Shown one piece after another: positions 1-7,127 of a stretch of DNA of 40,109 nt (its first letter is position 1; the number at the start of each line of letters is the position of its first letter). The translations under genes and the position numbers were made by a program. The notes beneath the pieces were generated by a model. It worked only from the letters and a program-made list of their open reading frames with translations, made no database searches and was not told the origin of the DNA. Source of the stretch: Nanoarchaeota archaeon (GTDB lineage Archaea > EX4484-52 > LFW-46); contig JAHILE010000010.1 in the NCBI GenBank assembly GCA_018897155.1, forward strand, positions 1 through 40,109, in the 5' to 3' direction.

Positions 1-166
1 ACGATTTTTATTCGCACATAAGACATCCAAACACCTACTATAATTTAGGCACAACATAAATATATACTTTTCGGTGTGAATTGAACAAATATATTGAGAT
101 AGATTAAAGTTACTCAAATCAATTATAAAGTGTACTTAAGATACATATAAGAACATGCTCAAAGAT

Positions 167-1672
167 TCACAAATTTCTTTTAAATTCCGACATCAAATCC
201 CTATATGCATAGAATGTAGATGTCCTATTCGTCTTCAATGCATTAAAAAACTTCGCAATGTCCTTAATTGTTTCGCTGTCGTAAGCAAAGAAATGCTTTG
301 AGTAAAAAGGATTAATTCCGGACAGATTGTCCTTTTGCGAGTAATAGGCCATTGCTTTAAGCCACTTTACATCCATATGCTTCTTCCATTCCCGGTCAAC
401 GCTTCCTTCAAACTCTATGCCTCCGGCCCAAGTTTCCATAATCCAGAATTCCTTTGCGCCGCCACTTGCTTTCCATTCCGGAACCAATACAATTTCAGTT
501 GCATCAAAGCCCGATATTCCGTAAATATCCACTCCGACAATATCAATCTTCGAACTCAATACCCCGGTAAAAAATTGTCGATCGTATGGGTTTTGCGGTA
601 TTATGCCTATTGCTGTTTTAATATTGGGATCTATGGATTTGATAATGTCGATTGTCTCGTTTACCAGCACGACCCACATTTTGGGCGTTACAGATTCATT
701 AAAGTTCAGGTAACGATAAGCATTAACTTTCGGGTCTACCGCCACAACAGGCTCTAAAATAACCGCAATGTAGTCCGGCTTAATATTTGCTGCCGCTCTC
801 AGATATTCTTTTTGCTTTTCCGAATATTCGCTCCATGACAGACTCTTGCCTCCAAAATATTCTTTATCGCCATTGGCATTATTTCCTATCATTACCTTTT
901 TGCCGCGGCTTTGAGCTGATTTTACTAATTTGCTTAAGTTGGCGAGGGCTTCAGTTTCTCTTGTTGTATCTGAAAATTTCGGTATGTCCATCCTTACAAA
1001 ATCCACACCTGTCTCTTCTATTGCGCGTTCATATTCGTCAGAAAATTCGTATGACAAGCCGTTCAATGGGGCATTGTTCATAGCGCCGAATAGCATTGGC
1101 TTGTAAACTACAGGCTTCCATTCGAGAATCTTTTGGTCAAGCCAGATGTCTGTCTTTTCGCAATCCACTTTATATTTTTCGGGAGCAGAAGCGCATGTGT
1201 CTTGAGGCAGTTCTCCGATAATTGTGCCGTTCTTGTATCTCCAGTAGTCATCTCCGCCTTTATAGATTTCAGTGTCGCGTTTCTGATTATCGTAGTCCAA
1301 ATTGCAATCTGCAAGATAATAAGTATGCAGGTTTTCATCCCCGATCAATATTGCACATAATTTGAATCCATCGGGCTGTTCATATTGGTGAACTATCGCA
1401 GCTGCCGGAACTCCTTGAATTATGGGCGGCTTTCCAGTTTGTGGACATTTGTCAGTCTTCTCCCATCCCTGCGGCACATCGCAGGGCGTGGAAAATTCCC
1501 TGCATTCTCCTGATGGTGAAACTGCGGGAGTTATTACCTGTGCACATACAAGTTGTTGCGTTCTATTTTCAGTTATTTTGGAAATATCGGCATTATCAGA
1601 AATATTATTAGAAATGCAACCGCTAATAAGTATTAGTACTGCCATGAATGCAATAGTCAGGAATTTTCTCAT
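167..1672 (-). CDS. Lipoprotein with a glycosidase-like TIM-barrel domain
   Basis: A 501-residue secreted protein. It starts with a hydrophobic segment ending in a lipobox (LISGC, Cys19), so it is probably lipid-anchored outside the membrane. Residues about 40-180 are Cys-rich (Cys43, 57, 64, 76, 106, 123, 160, 171), which suggests disulfides. Residues 190-500 read like a clan GH-A type TIM barrel: a FVRMDIP strand, ILEPVV (Glu307) as candidate acid/base and WIMETWAG (Glu413) as candidate nucleophile, with the spacing expected of a retaining glycosidase. The substrate cannot be named. No transporter or sugar gene lies beside it. The fold assignment is inference from motif spacing; a non-catalytic barrel is possible. 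Confidence 0.6.
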   Translation of the reverse strand: MRKFLTIAFMAVLILISGCISNNISDNADISKITENRTQQLVCAQVITPAVSPSGECREFSTPCDVPQGWEKTDKCPQTGKPPIIQGVPAAAIVHQYEQPDGFKLCAILIGDENLHTYYLADCNLDYDNQKRDTEIYKGGDDYWRYKNGTIIGELPQDTCASAPEKYKVDCEKTDIWLDQKILEWKPVVYKPMLFGAMNNAPLNGLSYEFSDEYERAIEETGVDFVRMDIPKFSDTTRETEALANLSKLVKSAQSRGKKVMIGNNANGDKEYFGGKSLSWSEYSEKQKEYLRAAANIKPDYIAVILEPVVAVDPKVNAYRYLNFNESVTPKMWVVLVNETIDIIKSIDPNIKTAIGIIPQNPYDRQFFTGVLSSKIDIVGVDIYGISGFDATEIVLVPEWKASGGAKEFWIMETWAGGIEFEGSVDREWKKHMDVKWLKAMAYYSQKDNLSGINPFYSKHFFAYDSETIKDIAKFFNALKTNRTSTFYAYRDLMSEFKRNL

Positions 1673-1747
1673 AGAATTTATTACTCAGTATGTTTTATAT
1701 ATCTCTTTTTAAAAGGGAGATTGAATATATGATAATGCACCGCGCAA

Positions 1748-2332
1748 TCACTTTTTCTCAGTTCCGACAACAGTCTTGTCTTCGGAACAGCTCCTGCAAA
1801 GCCACTGACCCTCAACATCAACAAGATCGTCATAAACCTGCCCGCATTCCTCGCAGCGCCCCTCTAGTGTCGGGTGCCTGCTTCTGATCGGTGGCGCGCC
1901 ATTCTCGATTTCGACATGCGCGTAAAGAATATCAATAATCCCGGGAGCTATTTTTGTAATGTCTGTTTCGGTGACAATTCCGACAAGATTGCCTTTTTCA
2001 TCAATTACGGGAATTCTTCCGACATTGTTCGCATACATTATTTTTGCAACATCGGTTATGCTGTCGCCAGGGCTCGCAGTAATAATTTTTGGGCTCATGA
2101 TTTCGCCCGCAGTGACGTCACGCGGGGATTTGTTTTCCGCAACAACTTTGCTGACGATATCTTTATCCGTAAGCATGCCGACAATTTTGTTTTTCAGAAC
2201 AATCGGAATGCCTCGGATGTTTTTTTCGCGCATCTGCATTGCAACTTTCTGGACAGTGTCTTTTGCATCAGCAACAGCCACTTTCTTTGTCATGATATTT
2301 GAAACAGCTAAATCTTCTTCGTCAGGCAGCAT
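1748..2332 (-). CDS. CBS-pair protein with C-terminal zinc ribbon
   Basis: The 194-residue protein has two CBS domains. CBS1 covers residues 10-65 (VSNIMTKKV to GMLTDKDIV) and CBS2 residues 75-128 (AGEIMSPKI to GIVTETDI). A four-cysteine zinc ribbon follows at Cys160, Cys163, Cys179 and Cys182. CBS pairs usually bind adenosyl nucleotides and act as energy or ligand sensors; the ribbon may mediate nucleic-acid or protein contact. Stand-alone CBS-zinc ribbon proteins are common in archaea and their targets are mostly unknown. The start is the ATG preceding MLPDEEDLAV, with a TATA box about 34 bp upstream. Confidence 0.85.
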   Translation of the reverse strand: MLPDEEDLAVSNIMTKKVAVADAKDTVQKVAMQMREKNIRGIPIVLKNKIVGMLTDKDIVSKVVAENKSPRDVTAGEIMSPKIITASPGDSITDVAKIMYANNVGRIPVIDEKGNLVGIVTETDITKIAPGIIDILYAHVEIENGAPPIRSRHPTLEGRCEECGQVYDDLVDVEGQWLCRSCSEDKTVVGTEKK

Positions 2333-2360
2333 ATAATCACATAATGATTTTGTCTAGATA

Positions 2361-2371
2361 GTTTATATATT
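2361..2371 (-). promoter_or_regulatory. TATA box for the CBS-domain gene
   Basis: On the minus strand this reads AAATATATAAAC, centred about 34 bp before the ATG at 2332. Transcription would begin near 2340, giving a very short leader. Confidence 0.5.
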
Positions 2372-2416
2372 TCAAGTGCTGGCGCTAAAGTTCGGCAAAT
2401 GACGATGGGATGTGCC

Positions 2417-2872
2417 TTATTGCACCAAGAGCTTCGCTTTTGATGCATCGTATTTCCAGTCCGCAGGAAGAACTCCAACGCGCGAGTAATATTTTCCGAG
2501 CCTTCTGACTTTTGATTCTGCAAGCATCAACTTATGCCTTCCGCTCTGATCTTTGTGGTTTTTCAGCAAATGCTCCCGGATGCCAACTGTCTGCTTAAGA
2601 ACATTAAATAAATCCTCCGGAAGCTTTGAATCAAGTTTCTTTTCTTTTAGTATCTGGCCAAGAGCCTTTCCGGTAATTGTCTGAACAGAGGGAATGCCGT
2701 ACTGGTCGCGCAAAGTAAGACCGATAGCTGCCGCGCTCTGACCCTGTTTTCTCAGCTTCATTATAAGCGCTTCAACTTCTTCAGCCTTATAATCAACCCA
2801 TGTTGGAGTTTTCTTATCCACTGGCTTTTTGCTGCCTGATTTTCCTCGCCTTCCGCAATATAGTCTTGACAT
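2417..2872 (-). CDS. rps15: 30S ribosomal protein S15 (archaeal/eukaryotic type)
   Basis: The 151-residue protein is the long archaeal/eukaryotic form of S15 (eukaryotic S13). The archaeal N-terminal extension (residues 1-55) contains KTPTWVDY and precedes the S15 core, which has KDLFNVLKQ-like and HLLKNHKDQSGRHKL segments followed by the RRLGKYYSR RNA-binding signature. It binds small-subunit rRNA early in assembly. The gene sits alone on the minus strand with a leader of roughly 100 nt that can form alternative hairpins. The start ATG is at 2872. Confidence 0.97.
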   Translation of the reverse strand: MSRLYCGRRGKSGSKKPVDKKTPTWVDYKAEEVEALIMKLRKQGQSAAAIGLTLRDQYGIPSVQTITGKALGQILKEKKLDSKLPEDLFNVLKQTVGIREHLLKNHKDQSGRHKLMLAESKVRRLGKYYSRVGVLPADWKYDASKAKLLVQ

Positions 2873-2980
2873 TTTAGTTCACCAAATTAACAAAATCGGA
2901 ATAGAAAGAGATTGGCTGATTAGGCCGCAAATGCTAAGCCTATGTACCGATCTGAGCGAGCCTAAACCCTTTCAGTCCAA
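2873..2980 (-). promoter_or_regulatory. Long, potentially structured 5' leader of rps15
   Basis: A TATA-like element at 3002-3011 predicts a transcript start near 2980, so the mRNA would carry about 100 untranslated bases. Most other promoters here imply leaders of 0-15 nt. The leader contains TAGGC (2921-2925) that can pair with GCCTA (2938-2942), or, extended to TTAGGC (2920-2925), with GCCTAA (2960-2965). GGCT at 2914-2917 can also pair with AGCC at 2959-2962. Regulation by S15 is only an analogy with bacteria. Confidence 0.35.
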
Positions 2981-3001
2981 ACACTATATCATAAACGAAG
3001 C

Positions 3002-3011
3002 TTTTTAAATA
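3002..3011 (-). promoter_or_regulatory. TATA box for rps15
   Basis: The minus strand reads GTATTTAAAAAG, a good archaeal TATA element. It lies about 130 bp from the start codon, which is what implies the long leader. Confidence 0.5.
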
Positions 3012-3092
3012 CACTTTCAAACAAAATCCAACATAAACCGTCGTTTATCGGCAATTCTAAAAGATAATGATTTTAAAGCTTGAAAGTAAATT

Positions 3093-3746
3093 GTGTGTGT
3101 GGAACCAAAAATCAAAATCAATGTTTCAGACGTCATAACATACGAATTCTGCCCGAAACAGTTCTACTTCCAGCGCGTCTTGAAAATAATTCCTCCGCAA
3201 TTGAGAGCGCTTTTCAGTGTCGGCATAAAAGAACACAATCATTATGAAACGTGCAACGACAAAGAGCATGCCAAAAAACCGGAAGCCGAAGAAGGAAAGC
3301 CGTATGTGATGCTTTTTCAGGAAGTGCCGCTAATTGATACGAAAAACAACATATCGGGAAGAATAGATGCGCTTTATATCCAAGGCAGTTCGTTTCTTTC
3401 AGAGGGGGACTTGCGCAAAGCCCTGATAATCGATAAGAAGCGCAAAATGAACGAGATATATTTCCTGCAGGTATTCGGATACGCGCATCTTCTTGACGCA
3501 ACTGACCGATTCGGCTTTCTTAAGCCTTGCGAAACATTCGGGCAAATTGTGCACAATTCAGGGTCAAGCGGAGAAATCGCAATAACGGATGCAAAGAAAT
3601 CAGAGTTCCTGAACAAAGCAATAATTTTGCGCGAGCATTTCACGCGCATGCTTGAAGGAGAGATACCAAAAACAAAGAAATGCGAAAAGTGCATTAATTG
3701 CCATTTTAAATCCAGGTGCTTTGGCGGGTTAAACGCTTTCATATGA
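3093..3746 (+). CDS. Cas4-like RecB-family nuclease
   Basis: A 217-residue PD-(D/E)XK nuclease of the Cas4/Dna2 type. Cys20 (EFCPKQFYFQ) and a C-terminal cluster Cys197-x2-Cys200-x2-Cys203-x5-Cys209 match the single-plus-three cysteine pattern that binds a 4Fe-4S cluster in Cas4. Active-site candidates are His48 or His50, Asp92 in GRIDAL, Asp114-x-Lys116 in IIDKK and Gln126 in QVFGY. The middle acidic residue is Asp where Glu is usual. No cas1, cas2 or CRISPR array is in the window, so a solo repair-type nuclease is as likely as a CRISPR adaptation factor. GTG 3093 is used; GTG 3099 is an alternative start. Confidence 0.8.
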   Translation: MCVEPKIKINVSDVITYEFCPKQFYFQRVLKIIPPQLRALFSVGIKEHNHYETCNDKEHAKKPEAEEGKPYVMLFQEVPLIDTKNNISGRIDALYIQGSSFLSEGDLRKALIIDKKRKMNEIYFLQVFGYAHLLDATDRFGFLKPCETFGQIVHNSGSSGEIAITDAKKSEFLNKAIILREHFTRMLEGEIPKTKKCEKCINCHFKSRCFGGLNAFI

Positions 3747-3768
3747 TTTAGCCACCACGTTCAAACAT

Positions 3769-3909
3769 ATGCGCGATTTTGATAAAAAAGTATATCAAGA
3801 TACACTCATAATATTAGAGCATTACACCGGTAAAAAAATCACGAAAATCATTAAAGGCGGTTATTCGATATTCGGGCTTTTTCAGAAAAAAATGATATCT
3901 TGCAGATGA
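3769..3909 (+). CDS. 46-codon ORF upstream of cheC
   Basis: The ATG at 3769 opens 46 codons ending in TGA at 3907-3909. The product is basic, with segments ILEHYTGKK and GGYSIFGLF. It is in the same frame as the CheC-type gene, so a single TGA separates the two, and the CheC ATG follows 6 nt later. It could be a real small operon gene or a decayed N-terminal extension. I recognise no family. Confidence 0.3.
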   Translation: MRDFDKKVYQDTLIILEHYTGKKITKIIKGGYSIFGLFQKKMISCR

Positions 3910-3915
3910 TTGCTT

Positions 3916-4557
3916 ATGCCAAAAACATCAGAACTATCGCCTATTGAAAAAATGCTCCTTACAAAGCTGATGATTGACTGCTCGGGCGAAACTGCCCGGG
4001 CACTTTCCGAGATGATGAATAAAAAGGTTTCTACAGCAGCAGATTCTCCAAAAGTATTGCTTATAAATGATGTTCCCAAGCTCTTGAATTCCGAAGACCC
4101 TGCCATAACCCTGCTTTTTACAAGAATGTCAGGAGCGATAAAAGGAACAATAATATTGTCATCCACTGCTGATAATATACTGAAAACCGCAGATATCTTC
4201 CTTCACAAGCCTCTTGGCTATTTCAAGAATTTAAGCGATGAAAATGTGTCGGTGATCAAGGAACTCGCAAACATAATGGCCGGCTACTATATAACTGCCC
4301 TAAACCATATTCTTCACGCAACCTGCGATTCGTCAATGCCTGAATTGTCGATAAACCCGAGGCGCGCAATTGAGGACTTCGGGTTTGGGTCTGTATATAC
4401 CGAAGAGATCTTAGTGCTTGCGCTGAAAGCAAAATTCGAGATTGAAGGAGGCATAAAAGAAGATATCCTGCTGCTGTTCAGGAAAAACGACATAAAAAAG
4501 ATACTTGAGCGGCTTATAGTTAATACAAATATTGTTTCAAACATGCAGTTCGGATAA
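3916..4557 (+). CDS. CheC-type CheY-P phosphatase with one intact site
   Basis: A 213-residue protein of the CheC/CheX/FliY family, which dephosphorylates CheY-like receivers. CheC normally carries two S/D-x3-E-x2-N-x3-G sites. The second is perfect here: Ser112, Glu116, Asn119, Gly123 in VSVIKELANIMAGYY. The first (residues 13-24, MLLTKLMIDCSG) has Lys at the Glu position and Ile at the Asn position, so it should be inactive. A receiver gene (11531-11899) and a histidine kinase lie within 12 kb, but no CheA. The ATG at 3916 is chosen over TTG 3910. Confidence 0.75.
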   Translation: MPKTSELSPIEKMLLTKLMIDCSGETARALSEMMNKKVSTAADSPKVLLINDVPKLLNSEDPAITLLFTRMSGAIKGTIILSSTADNILKTADIFLHKPLGYFKNLSDENVSVIKELANIMAGYYITALNHILHATCDSSMPELSINPRRAIEDFGFGSVYTEEILVLALKAKFEIEGGIKEDILLLFRKNDIKKILERLIVNTNIVSNMQFG

Positions 4558-4568
4558 AAATTTAGTAT

Positions 4569-4673
4569 CCATAGACAGGCGGCTATGGTGCTCAAGGTGA
4601 CGCTCCCTACCTTATTGGGTGCTAATGACTGTAATGGAGGAAATTGAAACAGAAGGCACTTAATTCGCAAGTG
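4569..4673 (+). other. Spacer with three predicted hairpins
   Basis: Between the CheC-type and AbrB-like genes there are 184 bases without a gene. They contain CCATAG (4569-4574) with CTATGG (4583-4588), AAGGT (4594-4598) with ACCTT (4609-4613), and CACTT (4657-4661) with AAGTG (4669-4673). This could be a structured leader or small RNA. It matches no riboswitch that I recognise. Confidence 0.3.
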
Positions 4674-4741
4674 TTGTAAATGGCGGAAGATTACTTGCAG
4701 AAGTGGTATGGATTTAAATGTTTCAGGCAATCATTTAACTC

Positions 4742-5080
4742 ATGGCTGAGATAAAAAGCATGGATATGCATGACGGAAAGATAGAGATAAAGCTTTCCAT
4801 AAGCAATGACGAGTACCGGATACTAAAGCACCATATGAGCAATCTTACAATTTTTCCCTGTGAAAAGGATACTCTTACATACAGCCTTACTACGGGAAAG
4901 CTCGGAAACAGCAACAGAGTGATGCTTCCCAAGAAATTCCTTGAGTCGTTCAACATAAAGGAACTCGACAAAAAGGTGCCTTCAAACATATTTGTCCTGA
5001 ATGGCGACGCATACCTGCTAATAAAGATAAAAAGCTCTAAAGCAGGTATTCCGACTTTCAAGGAGGATGAATTGAAATGA
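4742..5080 (+). CDS. Protein with a C-terminal AbrB-like domain
   Basis: A 112-residue protein. The C-terminal half contains TGKLGNSNRVMLPKKFLES followed by a short strand pattern, resembling the SpoVT/AbrB swapped-hairpin fold (typically a basic, Pro-containing turn with DNA contacts). The N-terminal 45 residues (KIEIKLSISNDEYRILKHH) have no assignment. Its stop overlaps the start of the KaiC-like ATPase (ATGA), so the two are translationally coupled and probably work together as a DNA-binding or adaptor partner. The fold call is tentative. Confidence 0.5.
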   Translation: MAEIKSMDMHDGKIEIKLSISNDEYRILKHHMSNLTIFPCEKDTLTYSLTTGKLGNSNRVMLPKKFLESFNIKELDKKVPSNIFVLNGDAYLLIKIKSSKAGIPTFKEDELK

Positions 5081-5751
5081 GAGTTGCAACAGGGCTAAAA
5101 AAGCTGGATGCTATGCTTTCCGGAGGGTTTCCTGAAAACTCTGTTATCCTGCTTTCCGGGGGACCGGGTACGGGAAAAACACTGGTCGCATTAAGATTTC
5201 TTCTTGAAGGCGCACGGCTTGGCGAAAAATGCTGCTATGTATCCCTTTGCGAAAAAAGGGAAGAGCTTCTGAAGGCAGCAGAGTCCGTAAAAAGCTTAAG
5301 CGATGCCAAAAAATACCTGGACAAAAACCTTGCCATAGAATACATAATGATGGGGCAAAGCAACATAGGCATGAAACGGTTCGTGGAGATCATGGCAAAC
5401 TATCCCAAGATAGACCGAATAGTAATTGACGATGTCAATAAGCTGCTCATGTTCTCCGAAAACGAAAAGTCCTACAGGGCATATCTCATAGAGCTCATAA
5501 ACAGCCTGAAATACGCAAAATCATCTCTCCTGCTATGCGAAACCAGAGACAGTGATGCCCTTGACGCCGGAGGGGATGAATCGTTTGAATGCGACGGAAT
5601 TATACAGCTTACGTTCTTGGACCTTGAAGAAAAACCTATGCGCGCACTGATTGTGCACAAGATGAGATACACCAACTTCGACGCAAAGGTGCCTCATGAA
5701 CTAAAGATTGACAACAACGATATCCGGCTGACAGAAACTAAGGTAATCTGA
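5077..5751 (+). CDS. KaiC-like RecA-superfamily ATPase
   Basis: A single-domain KaiC-type ATPase of 224 residues. It has the family opening RVATGLKKLDAMLSGGFP, Walker A GGPGTGKT (residues 28-35), an acidic SLCEKREE segment after strand 2 and Walker B IVIDD (115-119). Archaeal relatives include FlaH/ArlH and many solo KaiC-like proteins whose ATP-bound state acts as a molecular switch. There are no archaellum genes, so ArlH is unlikely. It lies in an operon-like run with the CheC-type and AbrB-like genes, and two P-loop-less relatives are 5 kb away. I infer a signalling switch. Confidence 0.85.
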   Translation: MRVATGLKKLDAMLSGGFPENSVILLSGGPGTGKTLVALRFLLEGARLGEKCCYVSLCEKREELLKAAESVKSLSDAKKYLDKNLAIEYIMMGQSNIGMKRFVEIMANYPKIDRIVIDDVNKLLMFSENEKSYRAYLIELINSLKYAKSSLLLCETRDSDALDAGGDESFECDGIIQLTFLDLEEKPMRALIVHKMRYTNFDAKVPHELKIDNNDIRLTETKVI

Positions 5752-5806
5752 CATTTCTGGAAATGATGCCGCTAAGGCCAGTAATATCCCTATGCAGAAG
5801 AGACTG

Positions 5807-5935
5807 TTACTGGGAAGGTTTGGGGTTCGGCCCGGCATTAAGAGCGTCAACTTTTTTATCCAGTTCCATTACTTTGTTTTCTAGATCGTTTATCGCCTTA
5901 AGAATCCTTTTCAACAGGATAACATCCGAATTCAT
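5807..5935 (-). CDS. Predicted 42-residue coiled-coil protein
   Basis: The ATG at 5935 lies 7 nt after the stop of the aminotransferase gene on the same strand and opens 42 codons. The product has a clear heptad pattern (LLKRILKAINDLENKV, then MELDKKVDAL) followed by a Pro-rich tail (NAGPNPKPSQ). This looks like a short dimerising helix. There is no clear ribosome-binding site, and I recognise no family. It may instead be chance sequence in the gap before the convergent KaiC-like gene. Confidence 0.45.
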   Translation of the reverse strand: MNSDVILLKRILKAINDLENKVMELDKKVDALNAGPNPKPSQ

Positions 5936-5942
5936 AGGTATC

Positions 5943-7085
5943 TTATCTACTATGGAGAGATAACTTTTTAAATGCCGCATCAATGCGCCCTATGCCTTCG
6001 GCAATATCGCATTTATCGGCAACAAAGCTGAATCTTACGTGATTTTTGCAATCCTCGTGAAATACCCTGCCCGGCATTGTAAGCACTCCGGCGCCAAGGA
6101 AAAACTCGTATGCTTTTTCATCGCCTCCCAATTCTGCAACATTGGGAAAGATATAGAATGCGCCTTTAGGCTCTATAAATTGAAGCCCGAGCGATTTAAG
6201 CCCGCGGACCATCAGATTTCTTCTTTCTTCAAAGCGCTTTTTCACCATAACCGGAAATTCCGTGTCGTTCAGGGCTGCAAGAGCGGCTCTCTGGCACGGA
6301 TTTGCGGTGCAGGTGGAGATGCAAAGCTTGAGCTTCAGCATCTGGTTGATAATTTCCTTTTGTGTGTGAAGGTATCCGACGCGGTATCCGCACATGGCGT
6401 ATGTTTTTGAAAAGGAATTTACTGTGATGATGTTTTCGGGCCGGGCTGCGACAGAAGCAAGGGAATGGTGCTTTGCGCCGTATGTGAAATTTTCATAGAC
6501 TTCGTCGGCCAGAATTATGCCGGGAAATATCTCGGAGATTGCGCGGAGGGTTTTTTTGTCAAATACAGAGCCGGTCGGATTATGAGGCGTGTTTATCATA
6601 AGCATTTTTGTCTTTCCGGTTATCATTTGTTTCAGTTTTTCAAGGTCCGGGCAAAAATTATTCTTCTCTTCCAGAATAAGGCTGACCGGTTTTGCGCCGC
6701 AGAATTTTACCATCGAGGCGGCTATGGGATAACTTGGCTCAATTATGATAACTTCGTCACCCTTATTCACAAGCGAAAGGATTGAAAACGAAATTGCTTC
6801 GCTGGCGCCGCCGGTTACAAGAATTTCTTCCGGCGCTGCATTGATATAATTTTGCCCGCGCAGCTTTTCTGCGATTTTTTCCCGCAGTTCGGCGATGCCG
6901 CGCACCGGAGCGTAACGGTTGCCTCCGCCTTTGAGCGACTGAATATACGCGCTGACCACGGATTCGGGCGGCGCATCCTTCGGCTCGCCAAGGGAAAAAT
7001 CAACTGTATCTTTTCGGGCGGCGCCGAAGTAATTTGTGGCCTTTGAGAATGGCATCCTTTCTACAGCTTCGCTGAAATTAAACAT
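5943..7085 (-). CDS. PLP-dependent aminotransferase, class I/II
   Basis: A 380-residue fold-type I aminotransferase of the AspC family. Visible elements are substrate-side GEPKDAPP near the N-terminus, TGGASEAI (91-98) for the phosphate, NTPHNPTG with Asn169, DEVYENF with Asp194 and Tyr197, the PLP lysine Lys227 in SFSKTYAMCGYRVGY, and a C-terminal substrate arginine in NHVRFSF. The acceptor specificity (aspartate, aromatic or other) cannot be read by eye. It diverges from the gene at 7128, sharing a compact double promoter. Confidence 0.9.
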   Translation of the reverse strand: MFNFSEAVERMPFSKATNYFGAARKDTVDFSLGEPKDAPPESVVSAYIQSLKGGGNRYAPVRGIAELREKIAEKLRGQNYINAAPEEILVTGGASEAISFSILSLVNKGDEVIIIEPSYPIAASMVKFCGAKPVSLILEEKNNFCPDLEKLKQMITGKTKMLMINTPHNPTGSVFDKKTLRAISEIFPGIILADEVYENFTYGAKHHSLASVAARPENIITVNSFSKTYAMCGYRVGYLHTQKEIINQMLKLKLCISTCTANPCQRAALAALNDTEFPVMVKKRFEERRNLMVRGLKSLGLQFIEPKGAFYIFPNVAELGGDEKAYEFFLGAGVLTMPGRVFHEDCKNHVRFSFVADKCDIAEGIGRIDAAFKKLSLHSR

Positions 7086-7092
7086 AAACGCG

Positions 7093-7124
7093 CCGTATAT
7101 ATACGGGCTCGAAGATATTATAAA
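7093..7124. promoter_or_regulatory. Compact divergent promoter pair
   Basis: A 14-bp palindrome CCGTATATATACGG (7093-7106) contains a TATA box about 28 bp before the plus-strand ATG at 7128. An ATATTTATAATATC element (about 7111-7124, read on minus) sits at a similar distance before the minus-strand ATG at 7085. Both spacings fit leaderless or near-leaderless mRNAs, and the two TATA elements are so close that binding at one may exclude the other. Confidence 0.5.
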
Positions 7125-7127
7125 TAT

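Noticed and set aside
1-166. Left-edge AT-rich DNA checked for a gene or RNA
   Set aside because: No ORF, tRNA-like arms or strong hairpin; only scattered AT-rich TATA-like runs.
4580-4640. Fluoride (crcB) riboswitch resemblance, with a TATGG-type start and GCTAATGAC near the end
   Set aside because: The conserved pairings and the GATG-x-x-CTCCT end do not line up, and the downstream genes are not fluoride exporters or related enzymes.
4314-4730. Long minus-strand ORF of 138 codons across the CheC-type gene
   Set aside because: It lies antisense to a well-supported coding frame, has a low-complexity, Ser/Ile-rich product and no start signal.
5077-5751. Assignment of the KaiC-like ATPase as ArlH/FlaH of an archaellum
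   Set aside because: No arlI, arlJ, archaellin or prepilin peptidase gene is in the window, and the AbrB-like coupling is not known for arlH.
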